Source of the DNA: Pseudomonas sp. Leaf48
GTDB taxonomy: Bacteria > Pseudomonadota > Gammaproteobacteria > Pseudomonadales > Pseudomonadaceae
DNA length: 64,000 nucleotides
Assembly (NCBI RefSeq): GCF_001421885.1
Contig: NZ_LMLH01000029.1
Location: 92,175 to 156,174, forward strand
Direction: 5' to 3'
The position numbers were made by a program, and so were the translations under genes. The notes beneath the pieces were generated by a model, which did no database searches, was not told the origin of the DNA, and worked only from the letters and a program-made list of their open reading frames with translations. Shown here in pieces: positions 9,081 to 18,160 of this stretch; within the stretch, counting starts at the first letter, position 1; the number at the start of each line of letters is the position of its first letter.

Positions 9081-9096
9081 CTGTATCTATATACAG
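9081..9096 (-). promoter_or_regulatory. LexA (SOS) box of yebG
   Basis: CTGTATCTATATACAG fits the gammaproteobacterial LexA consensus CTGT-N8-ACAG with an AT-rich centre; TA precedes it and only one base breaks the alternating TA core. It lies 44 bp upstream of the yebG start codon, where it would cover the promoter. Confidence 0.88.
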
Positions 9097-9353
9097 CTAA
9101 AGAATAAGCGAATCCCCGTGGTTTGGGTAGTGGCTTTTTAATGTAGCTTGATTTCGGGGTTTGTCCGGTGGCCTGTGCAGCATCCATTCGCGAGCAACAC
9201 CGGCTTCGGGGAGGCAGCCACGGGTGCGACCAAACGCCACGGCGCGCGATCCCTGACGGCTCGCCATCATGGGCTGGCCTTTTTTCTGCATGCAGAATAA
9301 CCGTCACGTCCAACCCGCATCATCCGGTCGAGCAGACCTAAGGAAGCATCATC

Positions 9354-9854
9354 GTGAAAATCAATTGGGCCGAAAGGCTGCGGCAGAACGTGCATGAACT
9401 GGCCGAGTCCCTGGGCAACCTGTTCGTCGAATCCTTTCACTACCTGGCACTGTTTGCCATCGGAGCGGTGACCGCCTGGGCGGCGGTCATGGAATTTTTG
9501 GGGATGATCGAGCAGGGACGCATCAAGATCGATGACATCCTGCTGCTGTTCATTTATCTGGAATTGGGTGCGATGGTCGGGATTTATTTCAAGACCAACC
9601 ATATGCCAGTGCGCTTCCTGATCTATGTGGCGATCACGGCGCTGACGCGGCTGCTGATCTCCAACGTGTCGCACCACAACCCGCCGGATATCGGGATCAT
9701 CTACCTGTGCGGCGGGATCCTGTTGCTGGCGTTTGCGATTCTGGTGGTGCGCTACGCTTCGTCGCAATTCCCGTCGGTGAAGATCGAACACCCGCAACGC
9801 AAGATCGGTGCGGGTTCCGGGGAGCATCCCGAAATCGAGAAAGGCGAGCTTTAA
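9354..9854 (+). CDS. psiE: PsiE-family inner-membrane protein
   Basis: The 166-residue protein has four hydrophobic segments (about 25-45, 58-76, 85-105 and 115-137) and the PsiE family signature. PsiE is phosphate-starvation-inducible in E. coli; its molecular function is unknown. Translation probably starts at GTG 9354, preceded by AAGGAAGCATCATC. The stop codon overlaps the end of the convergent DUF3509 gene by 4 bp. No Pho box was recognised in the 250 bp upstream. Confidence 0.88.
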   Translation: MKINWAERLRQNVHELAESLGNLFVESFHYLALFAIGAVTAWAAVMEFLGMIEQGRIKIDDILLLFIYLELGAMVGIYFKTNHMPVRFLIYVAITALTRLLISNVSHHNPPDIGIIYLCGGILLLAFAILVVRYASSQFPSVKIEHPQRKIGAGSGEHPEIEKGEL

Positions 9855-10168
9855 AGGTACAGGTTGGGGCGGGGCCTGCCCTTGGTCCGTGGCGGCGGCA
9901 GGGTATGGCTGTCGCCATTGGTCATGGCATCGAGGATGGCCTTGGCGCTGTGGCCCTGTTCGATGGCAATGCCGAACTGAATGCTTTGCACCAGGCGCTT
10001 GAGGCGCTTGGGGTCATTGCGCTGGTCGGCGCTGATCATCCGCTTGGCTACCACGCGGCCCTTGTTGGAAAGGGTCAGCATGATGCTGCCATCGAGGCCC
10101 TGAATGCTCAGGTTGACCTGGTAATCCGGCGCAAAGGCATCGGTAATGAGCTGGAAAGGGTTGTCCAT
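9851..10168 (-). CDS. DUF3509 domain protein
   Basis: This small protein (105 residues) starts MDNPFQLITDAFAPDYQVNL and has an RRLV-like basic helix region (NDPKRLKRLVQSIQFGIAIE). It resembles the Pseudomonas-restricted DUF3509 family, whose function is unknown. No signal peptide or membrane segment is visible. It overlaps the 3' end of psiE on the opposite strand by 4 bp. Confidence 0.8.
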   Translation of the reverse strand: MDNPFQLITDAFAPDYQVNLSIQGLDGSIMLTLSNKGRVVAKRMISADQRNDPKRLKRLVQSIQFGIAIEQGHSAKAILDAMTNGDSHTLPPPRTKGRPRPNLYL

Positions 10169-10422
10169 GATGCGTCACCGCCTGATTGAACGTGCAGTTG
10201 TTGACCGGCCGTGATCGGGTTTAGTTCGCAACACCGGACCATCGGCCATCGCCATCATCATTTCTGTGGAGCAGCCTGCGGCAGCTCTTCCAGCATGTAG
10301 CAAGGCGCGTGCCGGAAGAATTTTCGAACAATAAACACTGGAAATAGAAGGCGCGCACGAGGCCCGCCTGCTTTCTGCCCGCCCGATTCAGGGCAGTAAA
10401 CAGCGGTATGCCACCAAAGCGG

Positions 10423-11799
10423 TCAGCACTCCACCCAGTTCACCGCCAGGCCGCCTCGGGAAGTTTCCTTGTATTTGTCATGCATGTCGGCGCCGGTATC
10501 ACGCATGGTACGGATGACCCGGTCCAGGGAAATGAAGTGCTTGCCGTCGCCGCGCAGGGCCATCTGCGTGGCATTGATTGCCTTCACCGCAGCGATCGCG
10601 TTGCGCTCGATGCACGGTACCTGCACCAACCCGCCGACCGGGTCGCAGGTCAGGCCGAGGTTATGTTCCAGGCCGATTTCGGCGGCGTTCTCCAATTGCT
10701 CAGGCGTGGCGCCGAGCACTTCTGCAAGTCCGGCGGCAGCCATGGCGCAGGCGGAGCCGACTTCGCCCTGGCATCCGACTTCGGCGCCGGAGATCGACGC
10801 ATTTTTCTTGCACAGAATGCCGACCGCTGCCGCACCCAGGAGGAAGGCAACGACGTCATCGTCCGAGGCATCCGCATTGAATTTCATGTAGTAGTGCAAC
10901 ACCGCCGGAATGATCCCCGCCGCGCCGTTGGTCGGTGCCGTGACCATGCGCCCGCCGGCGGCGTTTTCTTCGTTCACGGCCAGGGCAAACAGGTTGACCC
11001 ACTCCATCGCCGACAAGGTCGAAGTGATGACATTTGGCTTGCCGATTTCCAGCAGGCTGCGGTGCAGTTTCGCCGCCCGACGAGGAACATTCAGGCCGCC
11101 GGGCAGGATGCCTTCGTGACGCAGTCCTTGCTCGACGCACTCGCGCATTACCGACCAGATGTGCAGCAGGCCTTGGCGGATCTGCACCTCGCTGCGCCAT
11201 GCGCGTTCGTTGGCCATCATCAGTTCGCCAACTCGCAGGCCGTGCTGGTTGCATAGCTTGAGCAATTCAGCAGCGCTGGAAAAATCGTACGGCAATTCGA
11301 CTTCATTGCCCGGCGCCTTGCCTGAGGCCGCCTCGGCCGCTTCGATAATGAAACCACCGCCCACCGAGTAATAGGTTTGCTCGAACAGTTCCCCGGTTTC
11401 GCCGAAGGCTGTCAGCGACATGGCATTGGGGTGGTAGGGCAGGCTCTCGTCGAGCAGCAGGAGATCGCGTTGCCAGTTGAAGGCAATGGTTGCCTGGCCT
11501 GCCAGATAAAGTTCGCCCGTTTCGCGCAGGGCCTGGATGCGCCCGTCGATGGTGCCAGGATCTATGCTGTCCGGCCATTCGCCCATCAAGCCCATGACAC
11601 AGGCACGGTCTGTCGCGTGGCCGACGCCGGTTGCCGACAGGGAGCCGTAGAGGCGGATTTGTACCCGTCGCACGTCGGCCAGAAATCCTTGATCTATCAG
11701 GGCTTGGGCAAAGGTTGCGGCAGCACGCATTGGGCCCACGGTGTGGGAACTGGACGGACCGATGCCGACTTTGAATAGATCGAAAACACTGATAGCCAT
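10423..11799 (-). CDS. sdaA: L-serine ammonia-lyase, iron-sulfur type
   Basis: The enzyme deaminates L-serine to pyruvate and ammonia using a [4Fe-4S] cluster. The 458-residue single chain has the N-terminal beta domain (SVFDLFKVGIGPSSSHTVGP, about 3-160) and the C-terminal alpha domain with cluster cysteines in GSACAMAAAG and in the family motif TCDPVGGLVQVPC. The ATG at 11799 (MAISVFDLF) is chosen because the family begins there; the frame runs 49 codons further upstream without similarity. It is divergent from a LysR gene with 135 bp between starts, and that gene is the likely regulator. Confidence 0.96.
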   Translation of the reverse strand: MAISVFDLFKVGIGPSSSHTVGPMRAAATFAQALIDQGFLADVRRVQIRLYGSLSATGVGHATDRACVMGLMGEWPDSIDPGTIDGRIQALRETGELYLAGQATIAFNWQRDLLLLDESLPYHPNAMSLTAFGETGELFEQTYYSVGGGFIIEAAEAASGKAPGNEVELPYDFSSAAELLKLCNQHGLRVGELMMANERAWRSEVQIRQGLLHIWSVMRECVEQGLRHEGILPGGLNVPRRAAKLHRSLLEIGKPNVITSTLSAMEWVNLFALAVNEENAAGGRMVTAPTNGAAGIIPAVLHYYMKFNADASDDDVVAFLLGAAAVGILCKKNASISGAEVGCQGEVGSACAMAAAGLAEVLGATPEQLENAAEIGLEHNLGLTCDPVGGLVQVPCIERNAIAAVKAINATQMALRGDGKHFISLDRVIRTMRDTGADMHDKYKETSRGGLAVNWVEC

Positions 11800-11934
11800 G
11801 CTAAACCCTATACAAGCAATGGAAGAGGAATCGCTGCCATTTGTGTAGGACAAGCGCAATTTCGGCGATACTGCCTGCCAAGGTCTTCCATGACCAACGA
11901 CAATTCCTAAGACATCCTTTAGCAGGACTAAACG

Positions 11935-12882
11935 ATGAGCCGTCAATTACACGCCCAGACTTATGTCTGGCTCAACGTGTTTGCCTGTGCCGCGCGACAC
12001 TTGTCCTTCACCCGCTGTGCCGAAGAACTGCACATCACACCGGGGGCGGTCAGCCAGCAGATCCGTCAACTGGAGGAGCGTCTGGGGTTTCGCCTTTTCC
12101 ATCGACGGGCCCGTGGGGTGGAGCTGAGCGCTCAAGGACAGCGACTGGCCATTACGGTCAACGAGGCCTATGGCAGCATCGACGCGGAACTGCGGCGGCT
12201 GGACGCGGGCATGATCAGCGGGATTTTGCGCGTGCGCTCGATTCCCTCCTTTCTGAGCAAATGGTTGACCCCGCGCCTGCCGCGCCTGCAGCAGCGCTTC
12301 CCGGATATCCAGTTGCGCCTGGTGGCCGAGGACAGCAGCGTGCCGTTGCACGAAGGGGACTTCGATCTGGCGATCGATCTGAACGATGGCAGTTACCCGG
12401 GCCTGTTATCCACAGCCTTGCTCGATGAGCAGATCTTTCCGGTGTGCGCGCCGAGTCTGTTGCGTGGCCGCCCACCGCTGCACGGCCCTGCCGACCTGAT
12501 GCATTTTCCCTTGTTGCACGACATCACTGCCTGGCGCGGCAGTTACGAGTACGCGGAGTGGGAGTTCTATCTCAATGCCATCGGTTTCGAGGGGGCCGAT
12601 GTACGGCGCGGACATACCTTCAACCGCAATCACCTGACGATCGAAGCGGCCATCGCCGGGATGGGCGTGGCGATTGCCCGGCGAACGCTGCTCAATGATG
12701 AGCTGGAGCGCGGCGCGTTGATCGTGCCGTTTGGCCTGGCGGTACCCAACCACAAACGTTACATGCTGCTGTATGCCCCGGGGGCACTGAGCCATCCGGG
12801 CGTGCGCGCGGTGCATGACTGGCTGGTAGAGGAGGCGGGGGTTTTTCGCGGTCTGCACCCGTTGGGCGAGCAGCAGATGTGA
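11935..12882 (+). CDS. LysR-family regulator (GcvA/DsdC-like)
   Basis: The 315-residue protein has an N-terminal winged HTH (FTRCAEELHITPGAVSQQIR, about 24-43) and a C-terminal substrate-binding domain. The shape of the HTH (SFTRCAEELHITPGAVSQQI) and the AAIAGMGVAIARR stretch resemble GcvA and DsdC, which control glycine and D-serine genes. Its divergence from the L-serine ammonia-lyase gene supports control of serine catabolism. An AGGA ribosome-binding site lies 9 bases before ATG 11935. Confidence 0.88.
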   Translation: MSRQLHAQTYVWLNVFACAARHLSFTRCAEELHITPGAVSQQIRQLEERLGFRLFHRRARGVELSAQGQRLAITVNEAYGSIDAELRRLDAGMISGILRVRSIPSFLSKWLTPRLPRLQQRFPDIQLRLVAEDSSVPLHEGDFDLAIDLNDGSYPGLLSTALLDEQIFPVCAPSLLRGRPPLHGPADLMHFPLLHDITAWRGSYEYAEWEFYLNAIGFEGADVRRGHTFNRNHLTIEAAIAGMGVAIARRTLLNDELERGALIVPFGLAVPNHKRYMLLYAPGALSHPGVRAVHDWLVEEAGVFRGLHPLGEQQM

Positions 12883-13095
12883 GGATTTCGCATCAACAAG
12901 TGGTGCGACCCAACTCCCGACCTTAGCAGCGCTTTTGCCCTTTGTCCGGCTTTTTTTGCGTATGAATATTTATCTTTTTTCAGGGGTTGAAATGTTCAGC
13001 GTACAGACCGATTGTGTAAGTAAGAGGTCACGGTGATGACGCCCAAGGGCTAACTGACCGGCCTCTCGCGAGCTAGCTGAAATAAGGGATGAACT

Positions 13096-13503
13096 ATGCA
13101 AATCCAAGTCAATAGCGATAACCATATTCAAGGCAGTAAACGACTGGAGGAGTGGGTACGTACTACCATTGAGAGCACGCTCGAACGTTACGAAGAGGAT
13201 CTGACCCGGGTTGAGGTTCACCTGCGGGACGAGAACGGCGACAAGCCCGGTCCTCACGATATGCGCTGCCAGCTGGAAGCGCGGCCAAAAGGCCATCAAC
13301 CGATTTCCGTCACCCATAAAGCCTCCACCATGGAGCAGGCGATCGACGGCGCGGCGACCAAACTCGAACATGCGCTGGAACATATGTTCGGCAAATTACG
13401 CGGCAAGCGAGCTAGTGTGGTGCCCATCGAGAGTGGCGCCCATGCCGATCAGCTGCTGGAAGAAGAGTTTCTGGAGAACGAGCAGGCTGCGCTTAACGGC
13501 TGA
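13096..13503 (+). CDS. Ribosome hibernation factor, HPF/RaiA family
   Basis: The 135-residue protein starts MQIQVNSDNHIQGSKRLEEW and follows the HPF/YfiA beta-alpha-beta-beta-beta-alpha fold to about residue 110, then has an acidic tail (LLEEEFLENEQAALNG). Such proteins bind the 30S decoding centre in stationary phase or stress. It is longer than short HPF (about 95) but lacks the long-HPF dimerisation domain. It is monocistronic with its own terminator. It is not next to rpoN, where the canonical pseudomonad HPF lies, so it is probably a second paralogue. Confidence 0.88.
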   Translation: MQIQVNSDNHIQGSKRLEEWVRTTIESTLERYEEDLTRVEVHLRDENGDKPGPHDMRCQLEARPKGHQPISVTHKASTMEQAIDGAATKLEHALEHMFGKLRGKRASVVPIESGAHADQLLEEEFLENEQAALNG

Positions 13504-13546
13504 CAGCTGATTCATTTTACCTTCCCCCAGTCTTTCACCTGAAAAC

Positions 13547-13578
13547 AACGGGCCTGCAATCGCAGGCCCGTTTTGTTT
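13547..13578 (+). terminator. Intrinsic terminator of the HPF-like gene
   Basis: The stem ACGGGCCTGC/GCAGGCCCGT (10 bp) with loop AATC is followed by TTTGTTTGT. It lies about 45 bp after the stop codon and between convergent genes. Confidence 0.88.
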
Positions 13579-13616
13579 GTACCGCGTTGCGGGCGATTCG
13601 AACAAGCAATTGCGGG

Positions 13617-14492
13617 TTAACGCACAAACGCCTGCCGATATTCCCCCGGAGCCGCGCCCAGAGCCTGACGAAACCGGTTGGTAAAATGACTGGCACTGGA
13701 GAATCCGCAGGCCAGGGCAATATCTCCCAGCGGCTGCACTGTTGTGCGCAGCAAATCCCGCGCCCGGCTCAAGCGTCGCGCCAACACATACTGGTGCGGC
13801 GGCAAGCCGAAGCTTTCGCGGAACATTCGCGCAAAGTGGTATTCCGATAGCGCGCACAGCGCGGCCAACTGGCCCAGGCTGAGAGCTTCAGCCAGTTGGC
13901 TGTCGATAAACTCAATCAAGTGCCGACGCTGGTGTGCGGCCAGGCCACCCTTGAGGCGCAGACCTTGACGCACGCCGACCTGGCTGAGCAGGGCATGACT
14001 GAGCATTTCATGAGCCAGGCTGCTGGTTAGCAGGCGCTCCGCCGGTTCGTCCCAGTTGAGGGCGATCAACTGCCGAAAACGTAATGCCTGTTGAGGGTCC
14101 TCCAGAAAGGTTTGCTCACGAAGTTGTACCTCACGCGGTTCGCGATCGAGCAGGGTGACGCAGCCAAGGGCAAACTGTTGTGGGCTGAAATACAGGTGAG
14201 CCAGGCGAATGTCGCCGTTGATCACCCAGCCTGACTGGTGGTCGGCGGGCAGGATGCACAGCTTGTCCGGGGCGCCCTTTTTGCCGGGCTGGTCGCGGCG
14301 AAAGGTGCCGGTGCCTCCGGAGAGGTAGCAGGACAGGGTGTGGTGGCTGGGAGCTTCGTAATCCCTGGCATCGTGATGATTGCTCCACAAGGCTGCGGAC
14401 AAGCCGTCACCGAGCTCGGCACTGTGCTCGAGACGAGCATTCGGCGAACTGTTGAGGGCTTGAAAGACTTGCAAGGTGTCCAGTGCGGCCAT
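13617..14492 (-). CDS. AraC-family transcriptional regulator
   Basis: The 291-residue protein has an N-terminal cupin-like sensory half and a C-terminal double HTH (LGQLAALCALSEYHFARMFR and IALACGFSSASHFTNRFRQA). It is divergent from an EamA-family exporter gene with 138 bp between starts, so it may control that exporter. The effector is unknown. The ATG at 14492 (MAALDTLQVFQAL) has GAGAGAA upstream. Confidence 0.92.
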   Translation of the reverse strand: MAALDTLQVFQALNSSPNARLEHSAELGDGLSAALWSNHHDARDYEAPSHHTLSCYLSGGTGTFRRDQPGKKGAPDKLCILPADHQSGWVINGDIRLAHLYFSPQQFALGCVTLLDREPREVQLREQTFLEDPQQALRFRQLIALNWDEPAERLLTSSLAHEMLSHALLSQVGVRQGLRLKGGLAAHQRRHLIEFIDSQLAEALSLGQLAALCALSEYHFARMFRESFGLPPHQYVLARRLSRARDLLRTTVQPLGDIALACGFSSASHFTNRFRQALGAAPGEYRQAFVR

Positions 14493-14630
14493 GATCGGTT
14501 CTCTCCAACGCCTTGCATCCTACTCTGTAGTCGATCACCTGCCAGCCCGTCACCTGACAAATGCGCAAGATTATGCAAGTGCGCCCAAGCCCATCGCAGG
14601 ACACTGGGCTCCTATTGAGGAGCCTGTGTC

Positions 14631-15533
14631 ATGAACCTTTCTTTGTACCTGTTGACCGTCTTGATCTGGGGCACCACCTGGATCGCCTTGAAATGGCAGC
14701 TGGGTGTGGTGGCCATTCCGGTGTCGATCGTCTATCGCTTCGGCCTCGCCGCGCTGGTGCTGTTCGTGATGCTGCTGCTAAGCCGGCGCCTGCAAGTGAT
14801 GAACCGGCGTGGGCATTTGATTTGTCTGGCCCAGGGGCTGTGCCTGTTTTGCGTCAACTTCATGTGCTTTCTCACCGCCAGCCAGTGGATTCCCAGTGGC
14901 CTGGTGGCCGTGGTGTTTTCCACCGCCACACTATGGAACGCTCTTAATGCGCGGGTGTTTTTCGGCCAGAGAATTGCACGCAACGTACTGATGGGCGGTG
15001 CCTTGGGTCTGCTGGGCCTTGGGTTACTGTTCTGGCCGGAACTGGCAGGGCACACCGCCAGCCCTGAAACTCTTCTGGGGCTCGGCCTGGCACTGTGTGG
15101 CACCTTGTGCTTCTCGGCAGGCAACATTTTGTCGAGCCTGCAGCAGAAGGCGGGCCTCAAGCCGCTCACTACCAACGCCTGGGGGATGGCCTACGGCGCG
15201 GCGATGCTGTCGGTCTGGTGCCTGGTCAAAGGTATTCCATTCGATATGGAATGGAACACGCGCTACATCGGCTCGTTGCTGTACCTCGTCATTCCGGGAT
15301 CGGTGATCGGCTTCACGGCCTACCTGACCCTGGTCGGGCGCATGGGGCCTGAACGTGCCGCCTATTGCACCGTGCTGTTTCCGGTGGTGGCGCTCAATGT
15401 CTCGGCATTTGCCGAAGGTTACCAATGGACGGCGCCGGCACTGGTGGGGCTGCTGATGGTGATGTCGGGTAATGTGCTGGTGTTTCGCAAGCCCAGGGCC
15501 GGCGTCAATTCCACGGCGGAAAAACTGGCCTGA
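14631..15533 (+). CDS. EamA-family drug/metabolite transporter
   Basis: The 300-residue inner-membrane protein has about ten hydrophobic segments arranged as two EamA repeats. It starts MNLSLYLLTVLIWGTTWIAL, with the WGTTWxA motif typical of the DMT superfamily. These carriers usually export amino acids or other small metabolites. GAGGAGCC precedes the ATG. The divergent AraC gene is the likely regulator; the substrate is unknown. Confidence 0.92.
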   Translation: MNLSLYLLTVLIWGTTWIALKWQLGVVAIPVSIVYRFGLAALVLFVMLLLSRRLQVMNRRGHLICLAQGLCLFCVNFMCFLTASQWIPSGLVAVVFSTATLWNALNARVFFGQRIARNVLMGGALGLLGLGLLFWPELAGHTASPETLLGLGLALCGTLCFSAGNILSSLQQKAGLKPLTTNAWGMAYGAAMLSVWCLVKGIPFDMEWNTRYIGSLLYLVIPGSVIGFTAYLTLVGRMGPERAAYCTVLFPVVALNVSAFAEGYQWTAPALVGLLMVMSGNVLVFRKPRAGVNSTAEKLA

Positions 15534-15539
15534 AACTAT

Positions 15540-16049
15540 TTAACTGTCCCTTGGCAAGGTGAGGAGTATTAATCCCAGGAACATATATTCAATATTGTTT
15601 CTGGCCCACTCATAACCGGTATGGTGAGGGGCGAAAGCCATGTCGAACCATTCATTAAGAATGATTGAGTAAAAGGTTTGGTAGGTGAAGATTGCTGTAG
15701 CGAAACCTATTATTGCAAATTTTTTTGCTTCATTGAATTCTCTGCGCGGTGCATTGAGCTTGTGCAGGAGTTGAAGGGTGCCCAGTAACAGACAAAAGGT
15801 GAAAATTATCTCGAGCGTAATGATGGCCCAGTACAATCGGTGATGAAAAAGGCCCGAGGTAACGGCCCTGTGGCGCCTGGAATCGTTGCCTTCGGTATTG
15901 GTCATGCTGAGGACATTACCAATGAACTCTGCATAGGCAGAGTAGTCGGTGAAGTTGTTGGCAAGAGTAGTTAGTCCGAATAGTGTCGCCATGAAAACAA
16001 TTAAAACTTTGCTTCGCCTTATCACGTAGGCGCTGGTGAAATGGTGCAT
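15540..16049 (-). CDS. DUF2165-type membrane protein, AT-rich gene
   Basis: The 169-residue protein has four hydrophobic segments (about 12-32, 70-92, 107-130 and 148-165) and resembles the DUF2165 family of small inner-membrane proteins with unknown function. The gene and its upstream 150 bp are clearly more AT-rich than the neighbours, with codons such as TTA, AAT and ATA. This suggests recent acquisition or relaxed selection. It is convergent with the EamA gene across 6 bp. Confidence 0.75.
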   Translation of the reverse strand: MHHFTSAYVIRRSKVLIVFMATLFGLTTLANNFTDYSAYAEFIGNVLSMTNTEGNDSRRHRAVTSGLFHHRLYWAIITLEIIFTFCLLLGTLQLLHKLNAPRREFNEAKKFAIIGFATAIFTYQTFYSIILNEWFDMAFAPHHTGYEWARNNIEYMFLGLILLTLPRDS

Positions 16050-16200
16050 GTTGTGTGCTCCGAATATGCGGCGATGGATTTATCGATGTTCGGAGTTTAT
16101 AGGGCTTTAGAAGGGAGGGGCCAAGGGGTGCTTTGCAAGTTATGTCTCTAACTGTGTTGTGCACAGTGGTTGGTTGAGGTTGTTTATTGATTTGTAAAGT

Positions 16201-16222
16201 GGCACGTCCAGCAGGACGTGCC
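16201..16222 (-). terminator. Hairpin downstream of the hydroxyacid dehydrogenase gene
   Basis: A perfect 9-bp stem GGCACGTCC/GGACGTGCC with loop AGCA lies 9 bp after the stop codon. In the gene sense it is followed by ACTTTAC, so the U-tract is weak. It probably still acts as terminator or 3'-end stabiliser. Confidence 0.6.
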
Positions 16223-16231
16223 TTCGTTCAA

Positions 16232-17206
16232 TCAGCCTTTCCACACTTGCGGATTAACCAGATCCTGCGGTCGTTCGCCCAGCAAGGCGCTGCGCAGGTT
16301 AGTCAGGGCACGGTTGGCCATGGCATCGCGGGTTTCATGGGTGGCCGAGCCGATGTGGGGTAAGGTTACGGCGTTTTTCAGCTGAAACAGAGGCGACTCG
16401 GTCAGCGGCTCCTTTTCATAGACGTCAAGCCCGGCGCCACGGATCCGGTTGTTTTGCAGCGCTTCAATCAGGGCCGGTTCATCCACTACAGGCCCACGGG
16501 AAATGTTCACCAGAATGGCGCTCGGCTTCATTAGCGCGAGTTCACGATGGCTGATCAGATGTCGGGTCTTTTCGCTGAGGGGTACAACCAGGCAGACGAA
16601 GTCGGCCTCGGCCAGCAGTTGATCGAGGCTGCGAAATTGCGCGCCGAGTTCCTGCTCCAGTTCGGTCTTGCGGCTGTTACCGCTGTAAATGACCGGCATG
16701 TTGAAGCCCAGGCGACCGCGTCGGGCAATGGCCGCACCAATGTTGCCCATGCCGACGATGCCCAGGGTCTTGCCGTGCACATCACAACCGAACAGCGGTG
16801 CGCCGAGGGTCGCTTGCCATTGGCCGGCCTTGGTCCAGGCATCGAGTTCCGCGACGCGACGGGCGCTGCTCATCAAGAGTGCGAAGGCAAGATCCGCAGT
16901 GCTTTCGGTGAGCACGTCGGGCGTGTTGGTGAGCATGATCCCGCGTTCATTGAAGTACGCCAGATCGTAGTTGTCGTAGCCCACCGAGACACTGGAAACC
17001 ACTTCCAGGCGGGTAGCGTTTTCCAGCTGAGTGCGACCGAGTTTGCGACCCACGCCGATCAGGCCATGGGCATTAGGCAGGGCTTCGTTGAATTGAGCGT
17101 TGATGTCACCGTTTTTCGGATTCGGCACGATGACGTCGAAGTCTTGTTGCAGGCGTTCGACCATTTCGGGAGTGACGCGGCTGAAAGCCAGGACGGTCTT
17201 TTTCAT
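16232..17206 (-). CDS. D-2-hydroxyacid dehydrogenase (glyoxylate/hydroxypyruvate/2-ketogluconate reductase type)
   Basis: The 324-residue enzyme has the D-hydroxyacid dehydrogenase fold. GIVGMGNIG (about 150-158) binds the nucleotide, and the following YSGNSRK suggests NADPH. The catalytic residues lie in NISRGPVVDEPAL (Arg), a Glu on the following helix and LPHIGSAT (His). It resembles GhrB/TkrA, which reduce glyoxylate, hydroxypyruvate or 2-ketogluconate. The exact substrate cannot be told. ATG 17206 (MKKTVLAFSRV) is chosen over an upstream start at 17275 because the family begins there. Confidence 0.88.
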   Translation of the reverse strand: MKKTVLAFSRVTPEMVERLQQDFDVIVPNPKNGDINAQFNEALPNAHGLIGVGRKLGRTQLENATRLEVVSSVSVGYDNYDLAYFNERGIMLTNTPDVLTESTADLAFALLMSSARRVAELDAWTKAGQWQATLGAPLFGCDVHGKTLGIVGMGNIGAAIARRGRLGFNMPVIYSGNSRKTELEQELGAQFRSLDQLLAEADFVCLVVPLSEKTRHLISHRELALMKPSAILVNISRGPVVDEPALIEALQNNRIRGAGLDVYEKEPLTESPLFQLKNAVTLPHIGSATHETRDAMANRALTNLRSALLGERPQDLVNPQVWKG

Positions 17207-17258
17207 GAGGCGGGCTCGTCGGGCGGAGAATGCTGAGCACGCTAACATTCGCCCGGCG

Positions 17259-17322
17259 GCAGCTACAAGCGGCAAGTCACGGTGAAGGGAGCGGCTTTAA
17301 ACTTGCCGCTAGAGGCTTGTCG
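17259..17322. repeat. Imperfect inverted repeat
   Basis: CTACAAGCGGCAAG and CTTGCCGCTAGAGGCTTG face each other across about 30 bp. The motif is of the kind found in scattered intergenic repeats of pseudomonads. It lies between two divergent genes. Confidence 0.45.
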
Positions 17323-17397
17323 CTCACGATCCGTTATACTGGCGCCTTTCGCGGCTCGCTGATCGGGCCCGACATTTATGCACCACCCGGAGCTTTC

Positions 17398-17655
17398 ATG
17401 ACATCCCCGAAACAACCGCCGGTAGCCGACGCATCCAGCGTCGCCCAGGCAGAGCTGCCAGACAGCGTCGACTCCAGCGCAGACAGCGAAACCGAAGCTG
17501 CGATCCCGGCGTTCAAGTTCCCGTTCAAGCCCGGCGAGCTGGCAGCGGCCAAGAACTCCAACCAGCCGTGGTACAAGAACGGCGCCAAGAACGGCCACAC
17601 CAAGACTCCGGGGATGGCACCTCCCGGGACTCGTCGTTCGATGGGCAAGCGCTAG
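17398..17655 (+). CDS. Small conserved hypothetical protein
   Basis: The 85-residue protein is hydrophilic. It has an acidic, serine-rich N-terminal half (SVDSSADSETEAA) and a basic C-terminal half with FKFPFKPGELAAAKNSNQPW and GTRRSMGKR. I do not recognise a domain. The ATG at 17398 follows GGAGCTTTC and gives a compact protein; the frame is open from 17230, but that region is a repeat and a promoter-like sequence. The low-complexity composition suggests a disordered, possibly nucleic-acid-binding protein (inference). Confidence 0.65.
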   Translation: MTSPKQPPVADASSVAQAELPDSVDSSADSETEAAIPAFKFPFKPGELAAAKNSNQPWYKNGAKNGHTKTPGMAPPGTRRSMGKR

Positions 17656-17728
17656 GTTTCAGGTTGCTCGGTGACTGCGGCGACTAATGCCGCCGCAAAT
17701 ACTGGCATCGAAGCATGTCATGCACCCT

Positions 17729-18055
17729 TCACTGTGCCTTGGCAGTTGGCCGGATAGAGTCCCATTCGGTGACATACGCGGTTTTGCTCTTTTTGCTGTA
17801 CAGGCACAGCTCGGTACCTTGCGCGCCTTTCATGTGTTTTTGCGGGTACTGGCCCTGGAGCAGCAGCGCGGTATAACCGACGCGATCATCGAACTGCGCA
17901 GGGTTGCCGACGGGGTTGGCATTCTTCAGGCCGCTGGCCTTGGTGCAACTGGCCAGTACTGTCTTGTCGTAGGCGGCCCAGGCGTCAAGGCTGGAGGCGC
18001 TGGCCTGATGGGCGAGGGCGGCGATGCAGAGCAGGCTCAGGGTTGCGGCTTTCAT
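17729..18055 (-). CDS. Secreted small hypothetical protein
   Basis: The 108-residue protein has a clear Sec signal peptide (MKAATLSLLCIAALAHQASA, cleavage after ASA). The mature part has two cysteines (ASCTKAS and ELCLYS) that could form a disulfide. It is probably periplasmic. No domain is recognised; the sequence around YTALLLQGQYPQKHMKGAQ looks like the conserved core. AGGAGTCC-type ribosome-binding sequence is not perfect but GGACTCCTGAACC precedes the ATG. Confidence 0.7.
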   Translation of the reverse strand: MKAATLSLLCIAALAHQASASSLDAWAAYDKTVLASCTKASGLKNANPVGNPAQFDDRVGYTALLLQGQYPQKHMKGAQGTELCLYSKKSKTAYVTEWDSIRPTAKAQ

Positions 18056-18160
18056 GGTTCAGGAGTCCTTGGGCAGGTGCGGTCCAAGGGGTGAGTATGC
18101 CTGATGGTGGGATGGTATCTGTAAGGCCGTCATGGCGAGCCTGATCGCGAAGGCGATGTA

